Positions 26,483 through 35,135 of a DNA stretch of 64,000 bases are shown here, piece by piece. The DNA lies in assembly GCF_003712105.1 (NCBI RefSeq), contig NZ_RHLG01000003.1:124001-188000 (forward strand), written 5' to 3'. This stretch comes from Winogradskyella sp. (lineage in GTDB: Bacteria > Bacteroidota > Bacteroidia > Flavobacteriales > Flavobacteriaceae). The position numbers and the translations under genes were made by a program. A model generated the notes under the pieces. That model searched no databases, was not told the DNA's origin, and was given only the letters and a program-made list of their open reading frames with translations. Every line of letters starts with the position of its first letter. Positions within the stretch are counted from its first letter, which is position 1.

Positions 26483-27859
26483 TTAGCTGCTTTTAAGAGT
26501 TTTAAAATACAATTTTGAAGCTTCAATCACTTTTGGTGCTAAAATTATAGTCGCCAACATGGTTGGTATGGCCATCAAGGCAAATACACCATCGATGAGA
26601 TTTATCATCATATCTAAAGTAGTCGTGGCACCTAACAGAATACTAAGTATATAGAAGTAATTGTAATACTGCTTGTTTTTTGCTCCAAATAAAAAGGACA
26701 TGCACTTCGTACCGTAATAGGAATAAGAGAACAAAGAACTCATACTAAATACCGTAATACAAATCAGTAACCCATATTTACCATAGATAGGCATGGCGTC
26801 TGCAGATGCGGTTGCTGTAAGACTCACGCCATTAGTATCGGAAGTTTCCCAAACGCCTGTTACTAAGATAGCCAAGGCCGTTAGTGTACATACAATTAAG
26901 GTATCAATCGCAGGACCAAGCATGGCCACTAAACCTTCACGTACAGGTTCATCTGTTTTTGCCGCACCATGTGCCATTGGTGCTGTACCAATACCTGCTT
27001 CATTAGAAAATGCACCACGCTTTATACCATGTAAGATCAATGCACCCAAAACACCACCTAAAAAGGTGTCATCTTTTGGGAAGTAATTAGCCGCAAAAGC
27101 ATCAGTAAAAATAAGCTTCAAATAATAGCCTAATACCTCAGAGTGGGTCACCAAAATAATAGTCACCAACACAAAATACAACAACACCATACTTGGCACC
27201 AAACGTGAGGCCACTGTACCAATACGTTTAATACCACCAATAATAACTATAGATGTAATGGCTACCAATACAATACCAATACTAAGATTACTCGACAAAC
27301 CTACCGAAACACCATTAGGTATTAACAGCACATCATTTATGGCTTGTGTCAACTGATTAACATTAAACACAGGTAATGCACCAACCAAACCACAGATACT
27401 AAAAAATACAGCAAGCGGTTTCCAGTGTTTGCCCAAACCTTCAGTAATAACATACATCGGTCCACCTTGTAGCTCACCAGCAGAATCTTTACCGCGATAC
27501 AAAATAGCCAAGGTCGATGTAAAGTATTTGGTACTCATCCCAATAATAGCACTCACCCACATCCAAAACACAGCACCTGGACCACCAACGGCTATAGCTA
27601 CTGCCACACCAGAAATGTTACCCATACCAACGGTTGCCGACAAAGCTGTGGTTAAAGCCTGAAAATGTGAAATCTGCCCTGGGTCGTTTGGATCATCGTA
27701 TTTACCACGCAATACATTAATAGCATGTCCGAGATATCGAAAGGGCAAAAACTTGGACCTAATAATCAAATACAAACCACCACCGATTAAAATAATAAGC
27801 AACGGCAAACCCCAAGCTAAGGATGAAAATGAACTAAGTAACTGGTCTAATAATTCCAT
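26483..27859 (-). CDS. Alanine/glycine:cation symporter (AGCS family)
   Basis: 458 residues with about 11 membrane helices. The early GGPGAVFWMWVSA and GGPMYVITEGLG segments are the conserved AGCS signature. RGAFSNEAGIGTAPMAHGAAKT is the mid-protein conserved loop near the bound amino acid and sodium. It imports alanine or glycine with sodium at the inner membrane. It is upstream of acs with an 85-bp gap holding a repeat, so co-transcription is uncertain. Confidence 0.88.
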   Translation of the reverse strand: MELLDQLLSSFSSLAWGLPLLIILIGGGLYLIIRSKFLPFRYLGHAINVLRGKYDDPNDPGQISHFQALTTALSATVGMGNISGVAVAIAVGGPGAVFWMWVSAIIGMSTKYFTSTLAILYRGKDSAGELQGGPMYVITEGLGKHWKPLAVFFSICGLVGALPVFNVNQLTQAINDVLLIPNGVSVGLSSNLSIGIVLVAITSIVIIGGIKRIGTVASRLVPSMVLLYFVLVTIILVTHSEVLGYYLKLIFTDAFAANYFPKDDTFLGGVLGALILHGIKRGAFSNEAGIGTAPMAHGAAKTDEPVREGLVAMLGPAIDTLIVCTLTALAILVTGVWETSDTNGVSLTATASADAMPIYGKYGLLICITVFSMSSLFSYSYYGTKCMSFLFGAKNKQYYNYFYILSILLGATTTLDMMINLIDGVFALMAIPTMLATIILAPKVIEASKLYFKTLKSS

Positions 27860-27956
27860 ACCGAGCTAAAATAAAAATATTGTTGCATTGCGCCATAAAC
27901 TGATGTCGAAATCTTATTTTTCTATATCTTGGTGCAGCAATTGTTATGTCCAAATT

Positions 27957-28700
27957 ATGAAATATACGTATAGCCTACTTCTAGCATTTTGTTTTTGTTT
28001 AATCAGTTTTGCACAAGCTCAATTCCCTAGCGATTGGGACTTAATGGGTTTAAAAGACAAGCCTAAACAGATAGAAATTACCACATCTTATAAATTTTAT
28101 GGTAGAGATGCTCACAAATCTCGTAAGGGAAAAACCTCTCATACGTTTAACAAAAAAGGCCGCTTGATAATGACGCAAGTAGATTCTTTAGCCAATGATA
28201 GTACTGCAATACCATTAAAAACCTTGATGTATAAATTTACAGGCAAAAACACACGTGTAATTTTGGATAAAAAGACTGGTGACACTCTTAAAATAGAAGC
28301 GTTTAAACAACGAAAGGACAACACCATGGTCTTAATTTCGAAATCTGAACAAACCAAACCTTACAAGCAAACCAACACTAATATGTTGGTGTTTAATAGC
28401 GACTTCCAGCATTTGGAAACCAATGACACTACCCGCTATAACGGTGAAGCATTAGATATGACCATTATGATGAACCAAGAGTACAGTTATGATGGTGCAG
28501 AACGCACAGGCATTACGGTTAAAAGCACCCAAAAAACCAACTCAGAGATGTTTGGAGAGCGCCATAATCCAGGTAACACTAGCAAGTTTACTTACCGCAA
28601 CTACAGCTATGATACCCAAGGTAATTATACCTACCGCGAAATGCAGGATAACCTTGGACGTGCCGTATTAATTGAAGAACGCACCATTATTTACCGTTAG
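27957..28700 (+). CDS. Secreted hypothetical protein
   Basis: 247 residues from the ATG at 27957, chosen because it begins a signal peptide (MKYTYSLLLAFCFCLISFAQAQ); an ORF start at 27888 lacks this. The mature part begins FPSDWDLMGLKDKPKQIEI and contains several YDTQGN/YRNYSYD-like segments, repeating the short tyrosine-bounded strands seen in YD/RHS-like or KWG-type folds. No family is recognised with confidence. It is divergent from the symporter gene. Confidence 0.5.
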   Translation: MKYTYSLLLAFCFCLISFAQAQFPSDWDLMGLKDKPKQIEITTSYKFYGRDAHKSRKGKTSHTFNKKGRLIMTQVDSLANDSTAIPLKTLMYKFTGKNTRVILDKKTGDTLKIEAFKQRKDNTMVLISKSEQTKPYKQTNTNMLVFNSDFQHLETNDTTRYNGEALDMTIMMNQEYSYDGAERTGITVKSTQKTNSEMFGERHNPGNTSKFTYRNYSYDTQGNYTYREMQDNLGRAVLIEERTIIYR

Positions 28701-28806
28701 CAAAACACATACACCACTACGTAGTTTTACGTATTGATTTTTAGTGATTTATAAGTTAACTTCGCTTATCGAACGATATAGTTCAACATAACAAACCATA
28801 TCTAAA
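28701..28806. other. Gene-free stretch with small palindromes
   Basis: No gene is seen. CTACGTAG and the TATCGAACGATA-type dyad are visible. It leads into the inverted repeat at 28807. Confidence 0.3.
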
Positions 28807-28821
28807 CGTTGTAGCCAATTT
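28807..28821. repeat. Left inverted repeat of the cassette-like gene
   Basis: CGTTGTAGCCAATTT is, apart from a 3-nt indel and two A/G changes, the reverse complement of 29203-29220. It ends 6 bp before the ATG at 28828. Confidence 0.5.
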
Positions 28822-28827
28822 AGAATA

Positions 28828-29202
28828 ATGACTTCATCTGATTTAAAATTAGTTTTTAGTGAAGAAATTACTTTTAAACATCTTAAGAGTAGAATCGACG
28901 TTGACGTTCAAAAATATGAGGAATTAATGAAAATTAAAGGAAGTTATATTTCCTTAAATTTTAATGACGATGAGAATATTGATTTGAGCACTTCAGATCT
29001 CAGAAAACTCTTATTGTCGGCAAAACAAGGTATTCTGAGCAATGTTCACGTGGCTTACATATGTGATTGCCTTACGTTAAGTGAAAATATTAACTACGAG
29101 AATCAGCAGATCCAAAATATAGTTTTTGATTTGGCCGATCCAGAAATAAATGGCGGATTTAAGACTAATGCCGAGCTGGAGTCCATAATCGCTGCATTAT
29201 AA
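28828..29202 (+). CDS. Orphan small protein boxed by inverted repeats
   Basis: 124 residues, no signal peptide or membrane helix, moderately acidic. It reads MTSSDLKLVFSEEITFKHLK... with a helix-rich middle and one cysteine pair (CDC near 87-89). No family recognised. The gene is tightly framed: an inverted repeat ends 6 bp before the ATG, and its partner starts at the base after the TAA, followed by a long imperfect palindrome. This is how single-gene cassettes look next to attC-like sites, although no integrase is in the window. The function is unknown; it could be a cargo gene such as an immunity or defence protein. Confidence 0.5.
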   Translation: MTSSDLKLVFSEEITFKHLKSRIDVDVQKYEELMKIKGSYISLNFNDDENIDLSTSDLRKLLLSAKQGILSNVHVAYICDCLTLSENINYENQQIQNIVFDLADPEINGGFKTNAELESIIAAL

Positions 29203-29322
29203 AAACTGGCCACAACAACGCGTATAACTCATACCGTTGCATACACGATAATTTATCTATCTTTAAGTTAAATAAATTTCGTGTATCTCACTCAAACGTT
29301 TAACCGGTACGAGCCATACACG
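29203..29322. repeat. Right inverted repeat and 104-nt imperfect palindrome (attC-like or REP-like)
   Basis: 29203-29220 is the partner of the repeat at 28807-28821. From 29219 to 29322 the sequence folds back: outer arms 29219-29236 and 29305-29322 pair over 18 positions, all four deviations being G-T pairs on the minus strand; inner arms 29242-29256 and 29272-29285 (TACACGA...TCGTGTA) pair with one bulge. The loop is about 15 nt. The minus strand folds best, as in attC sites, but the core sites do not match the integron consensus. Confidence 0.55.
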
Positions 29323-29396
29323 AACACGATAAGCGCAACCAAAAAATCTCCATTAATTCCCCAATCACTATCTTTACCCTATCAAGGTAAAAACCT

Positions 29397-30515
29397 GTGA
29401 GCACCAATCAACGTTTGTACTTTATAGATGCCGTACGTGCATTTGCGATTTTAATGATGCTGCAAGGGCATTTTATAGATACGCTTTTAGCACCAGAGTA
29501 TCGCGATAATTCGTATACAGCCTATCGTGTATGGAGTTACTTTCGTGGGATTACTGCACCTACTTTTTTTACCATTTCGGGGTTAATATTCACCTATCTA
29601 CTACTTAAAGCCAAAGCCAAAGGCACAGAAAGCCAACGCATGCGTAAAGGTATTAACCGTGGGTTTATGCTTATTGGTATTGGCTATTTGCTGCGTATGC
29701 CATTTTTAAGTTGGCTCTCTGGGCATTTTGACACCTACTTTTTAGTCATCGACGTATTACAGATTATAGGTTTATCGCTTATTGGTATTGTAGGTTTGTA
29801 CTATTTATGCTTTAAAAACACGACTGTATTTTCTGTAATAACATTAATTGTTGGCGCATTTATTTTTGTGTCAGAACCATGGTATCGTAATCTTACCTTA
29901 GATAGTGTACCATTAGTGTTTTCTAACTATGTGTCTAAAGCTAATGGTTCGGTATTTACCTTCATTCCTTGGTTTGGGTATATGGCGTTTGGCGCCTATA
30001 TCGCCACAGCGTTTTATAGGCATTTAGAGAAACCCAACTTTAAACCTGCAACAGTATCACTCTTTTTCTTAGTTGGCTATATCCTTATGGAATGGTCATC
30101 GCATATCCTATTCTATTTATCCAAATGGACAGGTATCGAGCTCTTTGTGCAATCTGCAGATTATAATTACTTGTTTTCGCGTTTGGGTGATGTATTCATC
30201 TATTTTGCTGTGTTTTATGGCTTGGAGCGTTACCTAAAACCGCCGTTATTACTTAAGATTGGGCAACGAACGCTGTCGATATACGTGATACATTTCATTA
30301 TTATTTATGGCAGTTTTACAGGGTTTGGTTTAAGCCAACTGATTGGTAAAACCTTATCACCATGGCAAGCTGTATTTGGTGCGGCATTATTTTTGGTTGT
30401 GGTATGTTTTATTTCGTTCTATTACGTGCGTACAAATGCGTATGTTTACGGAAAATTGCGACAATTGGTCTTTAAAGTGAAAGGATTGATAGGTCGCTGG
30501 CGACATAGTTCGTAA
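29397..30515 (+). CDS. HGSNAT-domain (DUF1624-type) membrane acyltransferase
   Basis: 372 residues, GTG start at 29397; the next in-frame ATG (29454) would cut into the first conserved segment. It has about ten membrane helices. FIDAVRAFAILMMLQGHFID near the N-terminus is the signature of the heparan-alpha-glucosaminide N-acetyltransferase-like and acyltransferase-3-like membrane proteins, which move acetyl groups across the membrane to sugars. The substrate is unknown. It stands alone, after the palindrome at 29219-29322 and before the REP-like repeats at 30552, in the accessory-looking part of the window. Confidence 0.75.
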   Translation: MSTNQRLYFIDAVRAFAILMMLQGHFIDTLLAPEYRDNSYTAYRVWSYFRGITAPTFFTISGLIFTYLLLKAKAKGTESQRMRKGINRGFMLIGIGYLLRMPFLSWLSGHFDTYFLVIDVLQIIGLSLIGIVGLYYLCFKNTTVFSVITLIVGAFIFVSEPWYRNLTLDSVPLVFSNYVSKANGSVFTFIPWFGYMAFGAYIATAFYRHLEKPNFKPATVSLFFLVGYILMEWSSHILFYLSKWTGIELFVQSADYNYLFSRLGDVFIYFAVFYGLERYLKPPLLLKIGQRTLSIYVIHFIIIYGSFTGFGLSQLIGKTLSPWQAVFGAALFLVVVCFISFYYVRTNAYVYGKLRQLVFKVKGLIGRWRHSS

Positions 30516-30551
30516 ATACAACATTAAGTTTAAAAGTCAGTTCTTGTTTGA

Positions 30552-30604
30552 GCAGTCATATCGAGCGTGGTCACTGAGCTTGTCGAAGTGCAGTCGAGAT
30601 GCGA
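30552..30604. repeat. REP-like flavobacterial repeat
   Basis: Contains GGTCACTGAGCTTGTCGAAGTG at 30569-30590, flanked by ATCGAG and TCGAGATG; related in reverse complement to 26428-26469. It lies in the gap after the membrane acyltransferase gene. Confidence 0.6.
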
Positions 30605-30632
30605 ATAACAAGAACACATAACAATTCAAAGA

Positions 30633-30670
30633 CCTTTCGACTCAAGCCTGTCTTGAGCGAAGTCGAAAGG
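30633..30670. repeat. REP-like hairpin
   Basis: CCTTTCGACT and AGTCGAAAGG are perfect inverted repeats, with CTCAAG/CTTGAG inside, giving a long stem over 38 nt. It may also end the transcript of 29397-30515, though no T-run follows. Confidence 0.6.
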
Positions 30671-30705
30671 CTCAAGGTGACAATTATTAGTAGTATTAAA
30701 TACTT

Positions 30706-31599
30706 ATGCGATATATAATTATAGTAGTAGTGGTTTTTGGTTTTCAGTTGACTTCTGGACAAACCGAATATTTAGATTCGCTATATACGGTTGAGAAAAC
30801 CACACATACATTTCAAAAATTTAATAGAAAGGATAGCCTACAACTCGACTTTTACAAACCTAAAAATGTGACTAAAAAATTGCCGCTTCTACTCTATGTA
30901 CATGGCGGTGGATTTTCGGGTGGTGTACGTGATGATAGCAATACTATACAGTTTGCAAATATGATGGCTGAAAAAGGTTATGCCGTTGCATCCGTATCGT
31001 ATCGTCTTATCATGAAGAAAAAAGGCTTTGGTTGTGACACAAAAACTAAAGATAAAATTGAAGCTTTTGATACCGCAGCAGAAGATATTAGCTATGCTAT
31101 AAAACACATTATTAAAAACAAATCTGACTTTAATATTGATGAAGATAAAATAGTTATTTCAGGTACAAGTGCAGGTGCAGAAGCCGTGTTACATTTGGCT
31201 TATGTATATGAGAGCAAAATACTACCCAAAAAATTTAAGCTCGCTGGTGTTATAGGTATGGCTGGTGCTATTACGACATTGGACCAAATAGATTCAGACA
31301 AAGCAATACCTACACAACTGTTTCATGGCACAAACGATAATTTAGTGCCTTACCATATCGCAGCACATCATTACTGTAGTCCTGAAGCAAAGGGCTATAT
31401 GATTTTACATGGTTCTAGAGCTATTGCTGACCGACTAAAAGGTTTAGGAAAATCGTACTATTTATTCTCTATAAATGGTGGTACTCATAGTTGGTCTGGC
31501 ATTCCATTAAATCGTTGTGTTATGGAAGTCACTGATTTTCTATATAATGATGTTTTAAATGATGCTAAGCGCCAAACCGAACGTACAATAGGGTTTTAA
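30706..31599 (+). CDS. Secreted alpha/beta hydrolase, BD-FAE/esterase-lipase type
   Basis: 297 residues with a signal peptide (about 1-18, ending TSG). HGGGF (66-70) is the oxyanion-hole motif, the nucleophile Ser 155 is in GTSAG, the acid is in HGTNDNLVP and the His in GGTHSW near the end, the arrangement of feruloyl-esterase-like and carboxylesterase families. It probably hydrolyses small esters in the periplasm or outside the cell. Its stop overlaps the convergent LysR stop by four bases. Confidence 0.78.
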   Translation: MRYIIIVVVVFGFQLTSGQTEYLDSLYTVEKTTHTFQKFNRKDSLQLDFYKPKNVTKKLPLLLYVHGGGFSGGVRDDSNTIQFANMMAEKGYAVASVSYRLIMKKKGFGCDTKTKDKIEAFDTAAEDISYAIKHIIKNKSDFNIDEDKIVISGTSAGAEAVLHLAYVYESKILPKKFKLAGVIGMAGAITTLDQIDSDKAIPTQLFHGTNDNLVPYHIAAHHYCSPEAKGYMILHGSRAIADRLKGLGKSYYLFSINGGTHSWSGIPLNRCVMEVTDFLYNDVLNDAKRQTERTIGF

Positions 31600-32519
31600 T
31601 AGGCTTCGTACCAGTTGAAGGTTTCATTTATAATTCGGTCTTTTTCAGCTTTTACAAAATCGAGATAGGCATTAGCGACTGGCGACAGATTCTTAGATTT
31701 TTGCCAAACTAAATTCCAATGCGTAATAATTGGTAGTCCTTTAAACGGTATGATATGCAACTCTTCGTCCTTCAATTCATTTTTAAGTCCAATTAATGGC
31801 ATTATTGAAATCCCTAAACCAGCAATTAAAGCCTGTTTAGTAGCTTCGTTAGACGTTAACTCTATTTTCTTTTTATTAGGCACATTAAGCTGAGTTAGAA
31901 AACCTTCCATAGCCGCGCGTGTTGCGGAACCATTTTCTCTAAATAATAACGGATGGTCTTGAAAAATACTTTTTGAAATGTGCATTTCACTAGCTTCAAC
32001 ATTAGCGCCACTAACCAAGAACAGTTTATTTTGCATCAGCTTAACCTGATTAAGTTTAAGATGTTCTGGCAATACCGACACCATAGCAAAGTCAACCTCG
32101 TTTTGTTCTAAACTTTTTACAACACCAGCTTTATTGGTGACGTCCATTATAAGATCAACCCCAGGATTCTGCCTCATAAAGTCGGTTAAAAAATAGGGCA
32201 TTGCATATTTTGCAGTAGAGACAATTGCAATTTTAAGTTTTCCAGCTACTTTACCTTGACGTGATAAGGTTTTATAATTTATTGACTCGACTTCGTTTAA
32301 TATTTTCTCAGCCGCTTCGGCTATTTCTTGACCAAACTCTGTGATATAAAGCTGTCTTCCTACAACTTCAGTTAGTGGAATTGAAAACTGATCTTGGAAT
32401 TTCTTCAGCTGCATAGATACGGCAGGTTGCGTTAGAAATAATTCTTCAGAAGCTTTAGTAATACTCTTTAGTTCTGTGACTTTCAAGAAAATTTGAAGTT
32501 GATGCAAGGTATAATTCAT
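31596..32519 (-). CDS. LysR-family transcriptional regulator
   Basis: 307 residues. Winged HTH at about 1-60 (LHQLQIFLKVTELKSITKASEELFLTQPAVSMQLKKF) and a periplasmic-binding-like effector domain from about 90. It is divergent from the 32603-34171 group with an SbtA-type bicarbonate transporter, so it most likely controls that group; CmpR/CcmR-like LysR proteins govern inorganic-carbon uptake in cyanobacteria, and the layout is analogous. The 83-bp gap is full of ATATAT dyads that could serve as binding sites. Confidence 0.85.
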   Translation of the reverse strand: MNYTLHQLQIFLKVTELKSITKASEELFLTQPAVSMQLKKFQDQFSIPLTEVVGRQLYITEFGQEIAEAAEKILNEVESINYKTLSRQGKVAGKLKIAIVSTAKYAMPYFLTDFMRQNPGVDLIMDVTNKAGVVKSLEQNEVDFAMVSVLPEHLKLNQVKLMQNKLFLVSGANVEASEMHISKSIFQDHPLLFRENGSATRAAMEGFLTQLNVPNKKKIELTSNEATKQALIAGLGISIMPLIGLKNELKDEELHIIPFKGLPIITHWNLVWQKSKNLSPVANAYLDFVKAEKDRIINETFNWYEAY

Positions 32520-32577
32520 AAGTAAAACTTATATATATCATAACAAATATATATAAAAATATATGGAATATATACCT
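32520..32577. promoter_or_regulatory. AT-palindromic control region between LysR and the bicarbonate-transport genes
   Basis: Repeats of ATATATA and the dyad TATATATATC...AACAAATATATATA, with T-N11-A arrangements typical of LysR sites, lie between the two divergent starts. The exact site cannot be fixed from this sequence alone. Confidence 0.35.
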
Positions 32578-32585
32578 CAAATTTG
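32578..32585 (+). promoter_or_regulatory. Probable -7 element CAAATTTG
   Basis: Differs from TAnnTTTG only at its first base; 17 bp before the ATG at 32603. Confidence 0.35.
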
Positions 32586-32602
32586 CACAAAATTTAAAGT
32601 GT

Positions 32603-32857
32603 ATGAATAGCAGTTACATTCCAAAAAAGATGAAACATTCTCCAGAATTAGTTTCTAGAATTAAAAAGCAGCGTGACCATTCTGCTCTCTCAAAAGAACG
32701 ATTATCAGCAATTTACGCTGCGATTTTATTCTTAACACTATTGGGGTCTTTAACCCTTTTCTTTTTGGGAGAAACTATCATGTTGAACAAAATTGCCGTT
32801 TGCACCTTTATCATTTCGTGCATATTACTCATTAGAGTAAGTGGACCAACACATTAA
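32603..32857 (+). CDS. Small membrane protein in the bicarbonate-transporter group
   Basis: 84 residues with two hydrophobic segments (about 37-56 and 60-78), preceded by a basic N-terminus (KKMKHSPELVSRIKKQRDH). No family recognised. First of three genes divergent from the LysR regulator; 23 bp to the next gene. Possibly an accessory subunit or regulator of the transporter, inferred from position only. Confidence 0.5.
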   Translation: MNSSYIPKKMKHSPELVSRIKKQRDHSALSKERLSAIYAAILFLTLLGSLTLFFLGETIMLNKIAVCTFIISCILLIRVSGPTH

Positions 32858-32880
32858 TATTAAACAAAACCATAATTATT

Positions 32881-33195
32881 ATGTCATTAAAACAAGAACA
32901 ACTTGAGTTAGTTAGTACTAAGCAAGAAGTGAATTTAGTAGAAGGTCAATTTACATGCTCTGAAGCATCATTTATTATCAATGAGCTTTTGAATGAAAAA
33001 ATCAACTTCCACAAACTTCAACGTTTGAGACTTTGCGAAGGTGATGAAAACTCTGATACTCGCTATGCTAACAATCGTATTGCAGAGTTAGAAAACGAGA
33101 AATTAATTGCTAAAAAATATATCGATATAGCTCGCAAAGAAGGTTATGACGTATTTATCGATGGTGTTTTAGAAATAAAATTTGTGAAGAAATAA
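32881..33195 (+). CDS. Small soluble hypothetical protein in the bicarbonate-transporter group
   Basis: 104 residues, no signal peptide or membrane helix; a charged helical protein with LEQ- and ENEK-rich heptad-like parts (about 45-85). It lies between the small membrane protein and the SbtA-type permease, 10 bp before the latter. It is not SbtB/PII-like: no ferredoxin-fold PII motifs are visible. No function can be assigned. Confidence 0.5.
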   Translation: MSLKQEQLELVSTKQEVNLVEGQFTCSEASFIINELLNEKINFHKLQRLRLCEGDENSDTRYANNRIAELENEKLIAKKYIDIARKEGYDVFIDGVLEIKFVKK

Positions 33196-33205
33196 ACCAT
33201 TTTTA

Positions 33206-34171
33206 ATGGATTTCCACTTATTGATTGACAACCTAACCAACCCTGCATTATTATTCTTTTTCCTGGGGATTATTGCAGTTCAGTTAAAGAGTGACCTAAA
33301 TATTCCAGAGAATTCGTCGAAATTCATCTCACTATATTTATTACTATGTATTGGTTTTAAGGGAGGCCAGGAATTATCCCATAGCGAGATAGACATGGAA
33401 ATCATTTGGTCACTCATACTGGGAATTATTTTAGCATTAGTCGTACCACTATATACCTATTTTATTCTAAGGCGAAAGTTTAGTGTCTCTAACGCAGGTG
33501 CGATTGCAGCATCCTACGGATCAGTAAGTGCGGTAACCTTTGTTACCGCAATTTCTTTTTTAGAGCTAGAGCAAATAGATTTTGGAGGTCATATGGTCGC
33601 TGTAATGGCACTAATGGAAGCACCGTCTATTATAGTAGGTGTCTTACTTATATCTATATACGATAAAGCTAATTGTGCGAATATATCTATTGGAAAACTA
33701 ATAAAGCATTCACTTACTAACGGTAGCGTATTACTCATTATAGGAAGTTTAGTTATAGGTATGTTTGCTAGTGAAGCCCAGGCCGAAGGTATTAAACCAT
33801 TTACAACAGACATTTTTAAAGGATTCCTGATGGTGTTTCTGTTAGATATGGGAATAACAAGTGGTAAAGAGTTATCTGCTTTTATCAAAAAAGGTTGGTT
33901 CGCACTCCTATTTGCTATCGTAGTGCCTGTAATCAACGGAATTCTAGTTGCTATAATCAGTGGATGGATTACACATAGTATAGGCAATAGATTGTTGTTT
34001 GCTATACTTGCTGCGAGTGCGTCCTACATTGCAGTACCAGCAGCTATGCGCTTGGCTGCACCAAAGGCAAATCCAAGCTTGTATTTACCAATGGCATTAG
34101 CCATTACATTCCCATTTAATATTACTCTCGGAATGCCAATGTATTTGGGTGTAATACACTACTTTGCTTAA
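33206..34171 (+). CDS. Sodium-dependent bicarbonate transporter, SbtA family
   Basis: 321 residues with about ten membrane helices. Sequences such as LLLCIGFKGGQELSHSEID, GSVSAVTFVTAISFL and ASASYIAVPAAMRLAAPKANPSLYLPMALAITFPFNITLG match the SbtA family (PF05982), with the conserved repeat halves. It imports bicarbonate with sodium at the inner membrane. No carboxysome or RuBisCO gene is in the window; in marine flavobacteria such transporters are tied to anaplerotic CO2 fixation. It ends 5 bp from the convergent purC stop. Confidence 0.8.
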   Translation: MDFHLLIDNLTNPALLFFFLGIIAVQLKSDLNIPENSSKFISLYLLLCIGFKGGQELSHSEIDMEIIWSLILGIILALVVPLYTYFILRRKFSVSNAGAIAASYGSVSAVTFVTAISFLELEQIDFGGHMVAVMALMEAPSIIVGVLLISIYDKANCANISIGKLIKHSLTNGSVLLIIGSLVIGMFASEAQAEGIKPFTTDIFKGFLMVFLLDMGITSGKELSAFIKKGWFALLFAIVVPVINGILVAIISGWITHSIGNRLLFAILAASASYIAVPAAMRLAAPKANPSLYLPMALAITFPFNITLGMPMYLGVIHYFA

Positions 34172-34175
34172 AAAG

Positions 34176-35135
34176 TTAACTGGCAGGTGTCTCTAAATAA
34201 TTGAGCACATTAGTTTCGATACGTTGATTAATATCGGAGACATCTGCTTTTTTAAACCTTTGCCCCGTAATATTCTCGTAAAGTTCTATGTAGCGCTCAC
34301 TAACAGATTCGATGTACTCATCACTCATGAACGGAACGGTTTGTCCTTCTAAGCCTTGGAAATTATTAGAAATTAGCCACTGACGCACAAACTCTTTAGA
34401 TAATTGCTTTTGTGCTTCTCCTCTAGCCTGACGTTCTTCGTAACCATCGGCATAAAAATAGCGTGACGAATCTGGTGTGTGGATTTCATCTATTAAAACA
34501 ATAGTACCGTCTTTAGTTTTTCCGAATTCGTATTTAGTATCTACCAAAATTAAACCGCGCTTAGCAGCGATTTCCGTTCCGCGTTGAAAGAGTTTTCGTG
34601 TGTAATCTTCAAGAATTACATAATCTTCTTCAGAAACAATCCCACGCTTTAAAATGTCTTCTCGAGAAATGTCTTCATCATGATCTCCCATTTCGGCTTT
34701 AGTAGCTGGTGTAATAATTGGCTCAGGAAATTTGTCATTTTCTTTCATACCATCTGGCATTGGTACACCACATAGCATACGTTTACCTGCTTTGTACTCG
34801 CGCGCTGCATGTCCAGACATATAACCCCGAATCACCATTTCTACCTTAAAAGGTTCACATAAATGACCTACCGCAACATTTGGATCTGGCGTGGCAACCA
34901 ACCAATTTGGGACCAAATCTTCGGTATCCTTCATCATTTGAGTAGCAATCTGATTGAGAATTTGACCTTTATACGGAATACCTTTGGGCATCACAACATC
35001 AAACGCGGAGAGTCTATCTGTTGCAATCATCACCAACTGGTCGTCATTGATCTTATAGACTTCACGCACTTTGCCTTTGTAGACACTTTTCTGATTCGGA
35101 AAATTAAAATCGGTAGCAGTTATGGTATTACTCAT
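34176..35135 (-). CDS. purC: SAICAR synthetase (purine synthesis)
   Basis: 319 residues, the longer purC type. [11 protein letters not shown] at the N-terminus, [18 protein letters not shown] and the catalytic-region [18 protein letters not shown] are recognisable; [15 protein letters not shown] is the C-terminal signature. It joins CAIR and aspartate with ATP in step eight of purine synthesis. It is co-transcribed with phoH upstream: the phoH stop and purC start overlap as TAATG (35133-35137). Confidence 0.93.
   Translation of the reverse strand: MSNTITATDFNFPNQKSVYKGKVREVYKINDDQLVMIATDRLSAFDVVMPKGIPYKGQILNQIATQMMKDTEDLVPNWLVATPDPNVAVGHLCEPFKVEMVIRGYMSGHAAREYKAGKRMLCGVPMPDGMKENDKFPEPIITPATKAEMGDHDEDISREDILKRGIVSEEDYVILEDYTRKLFQRGTEIAAKRGLILVDTKYEFGKTKDGTIVLIDEIHTPDSSRYFYADGYEERQARGEAQKQLSKEFVRQWLISNNFQGLEGQTVPFMSDEYIESVSERYIELYENITGQRFKKADVSDINQRIETNVLNYLETPAS

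Noticed and set aside
33589-33987. 132-codon open frame antisense to the SbtA-type permease
   Set aside because: Shadow frame of a hydrophobic gene.
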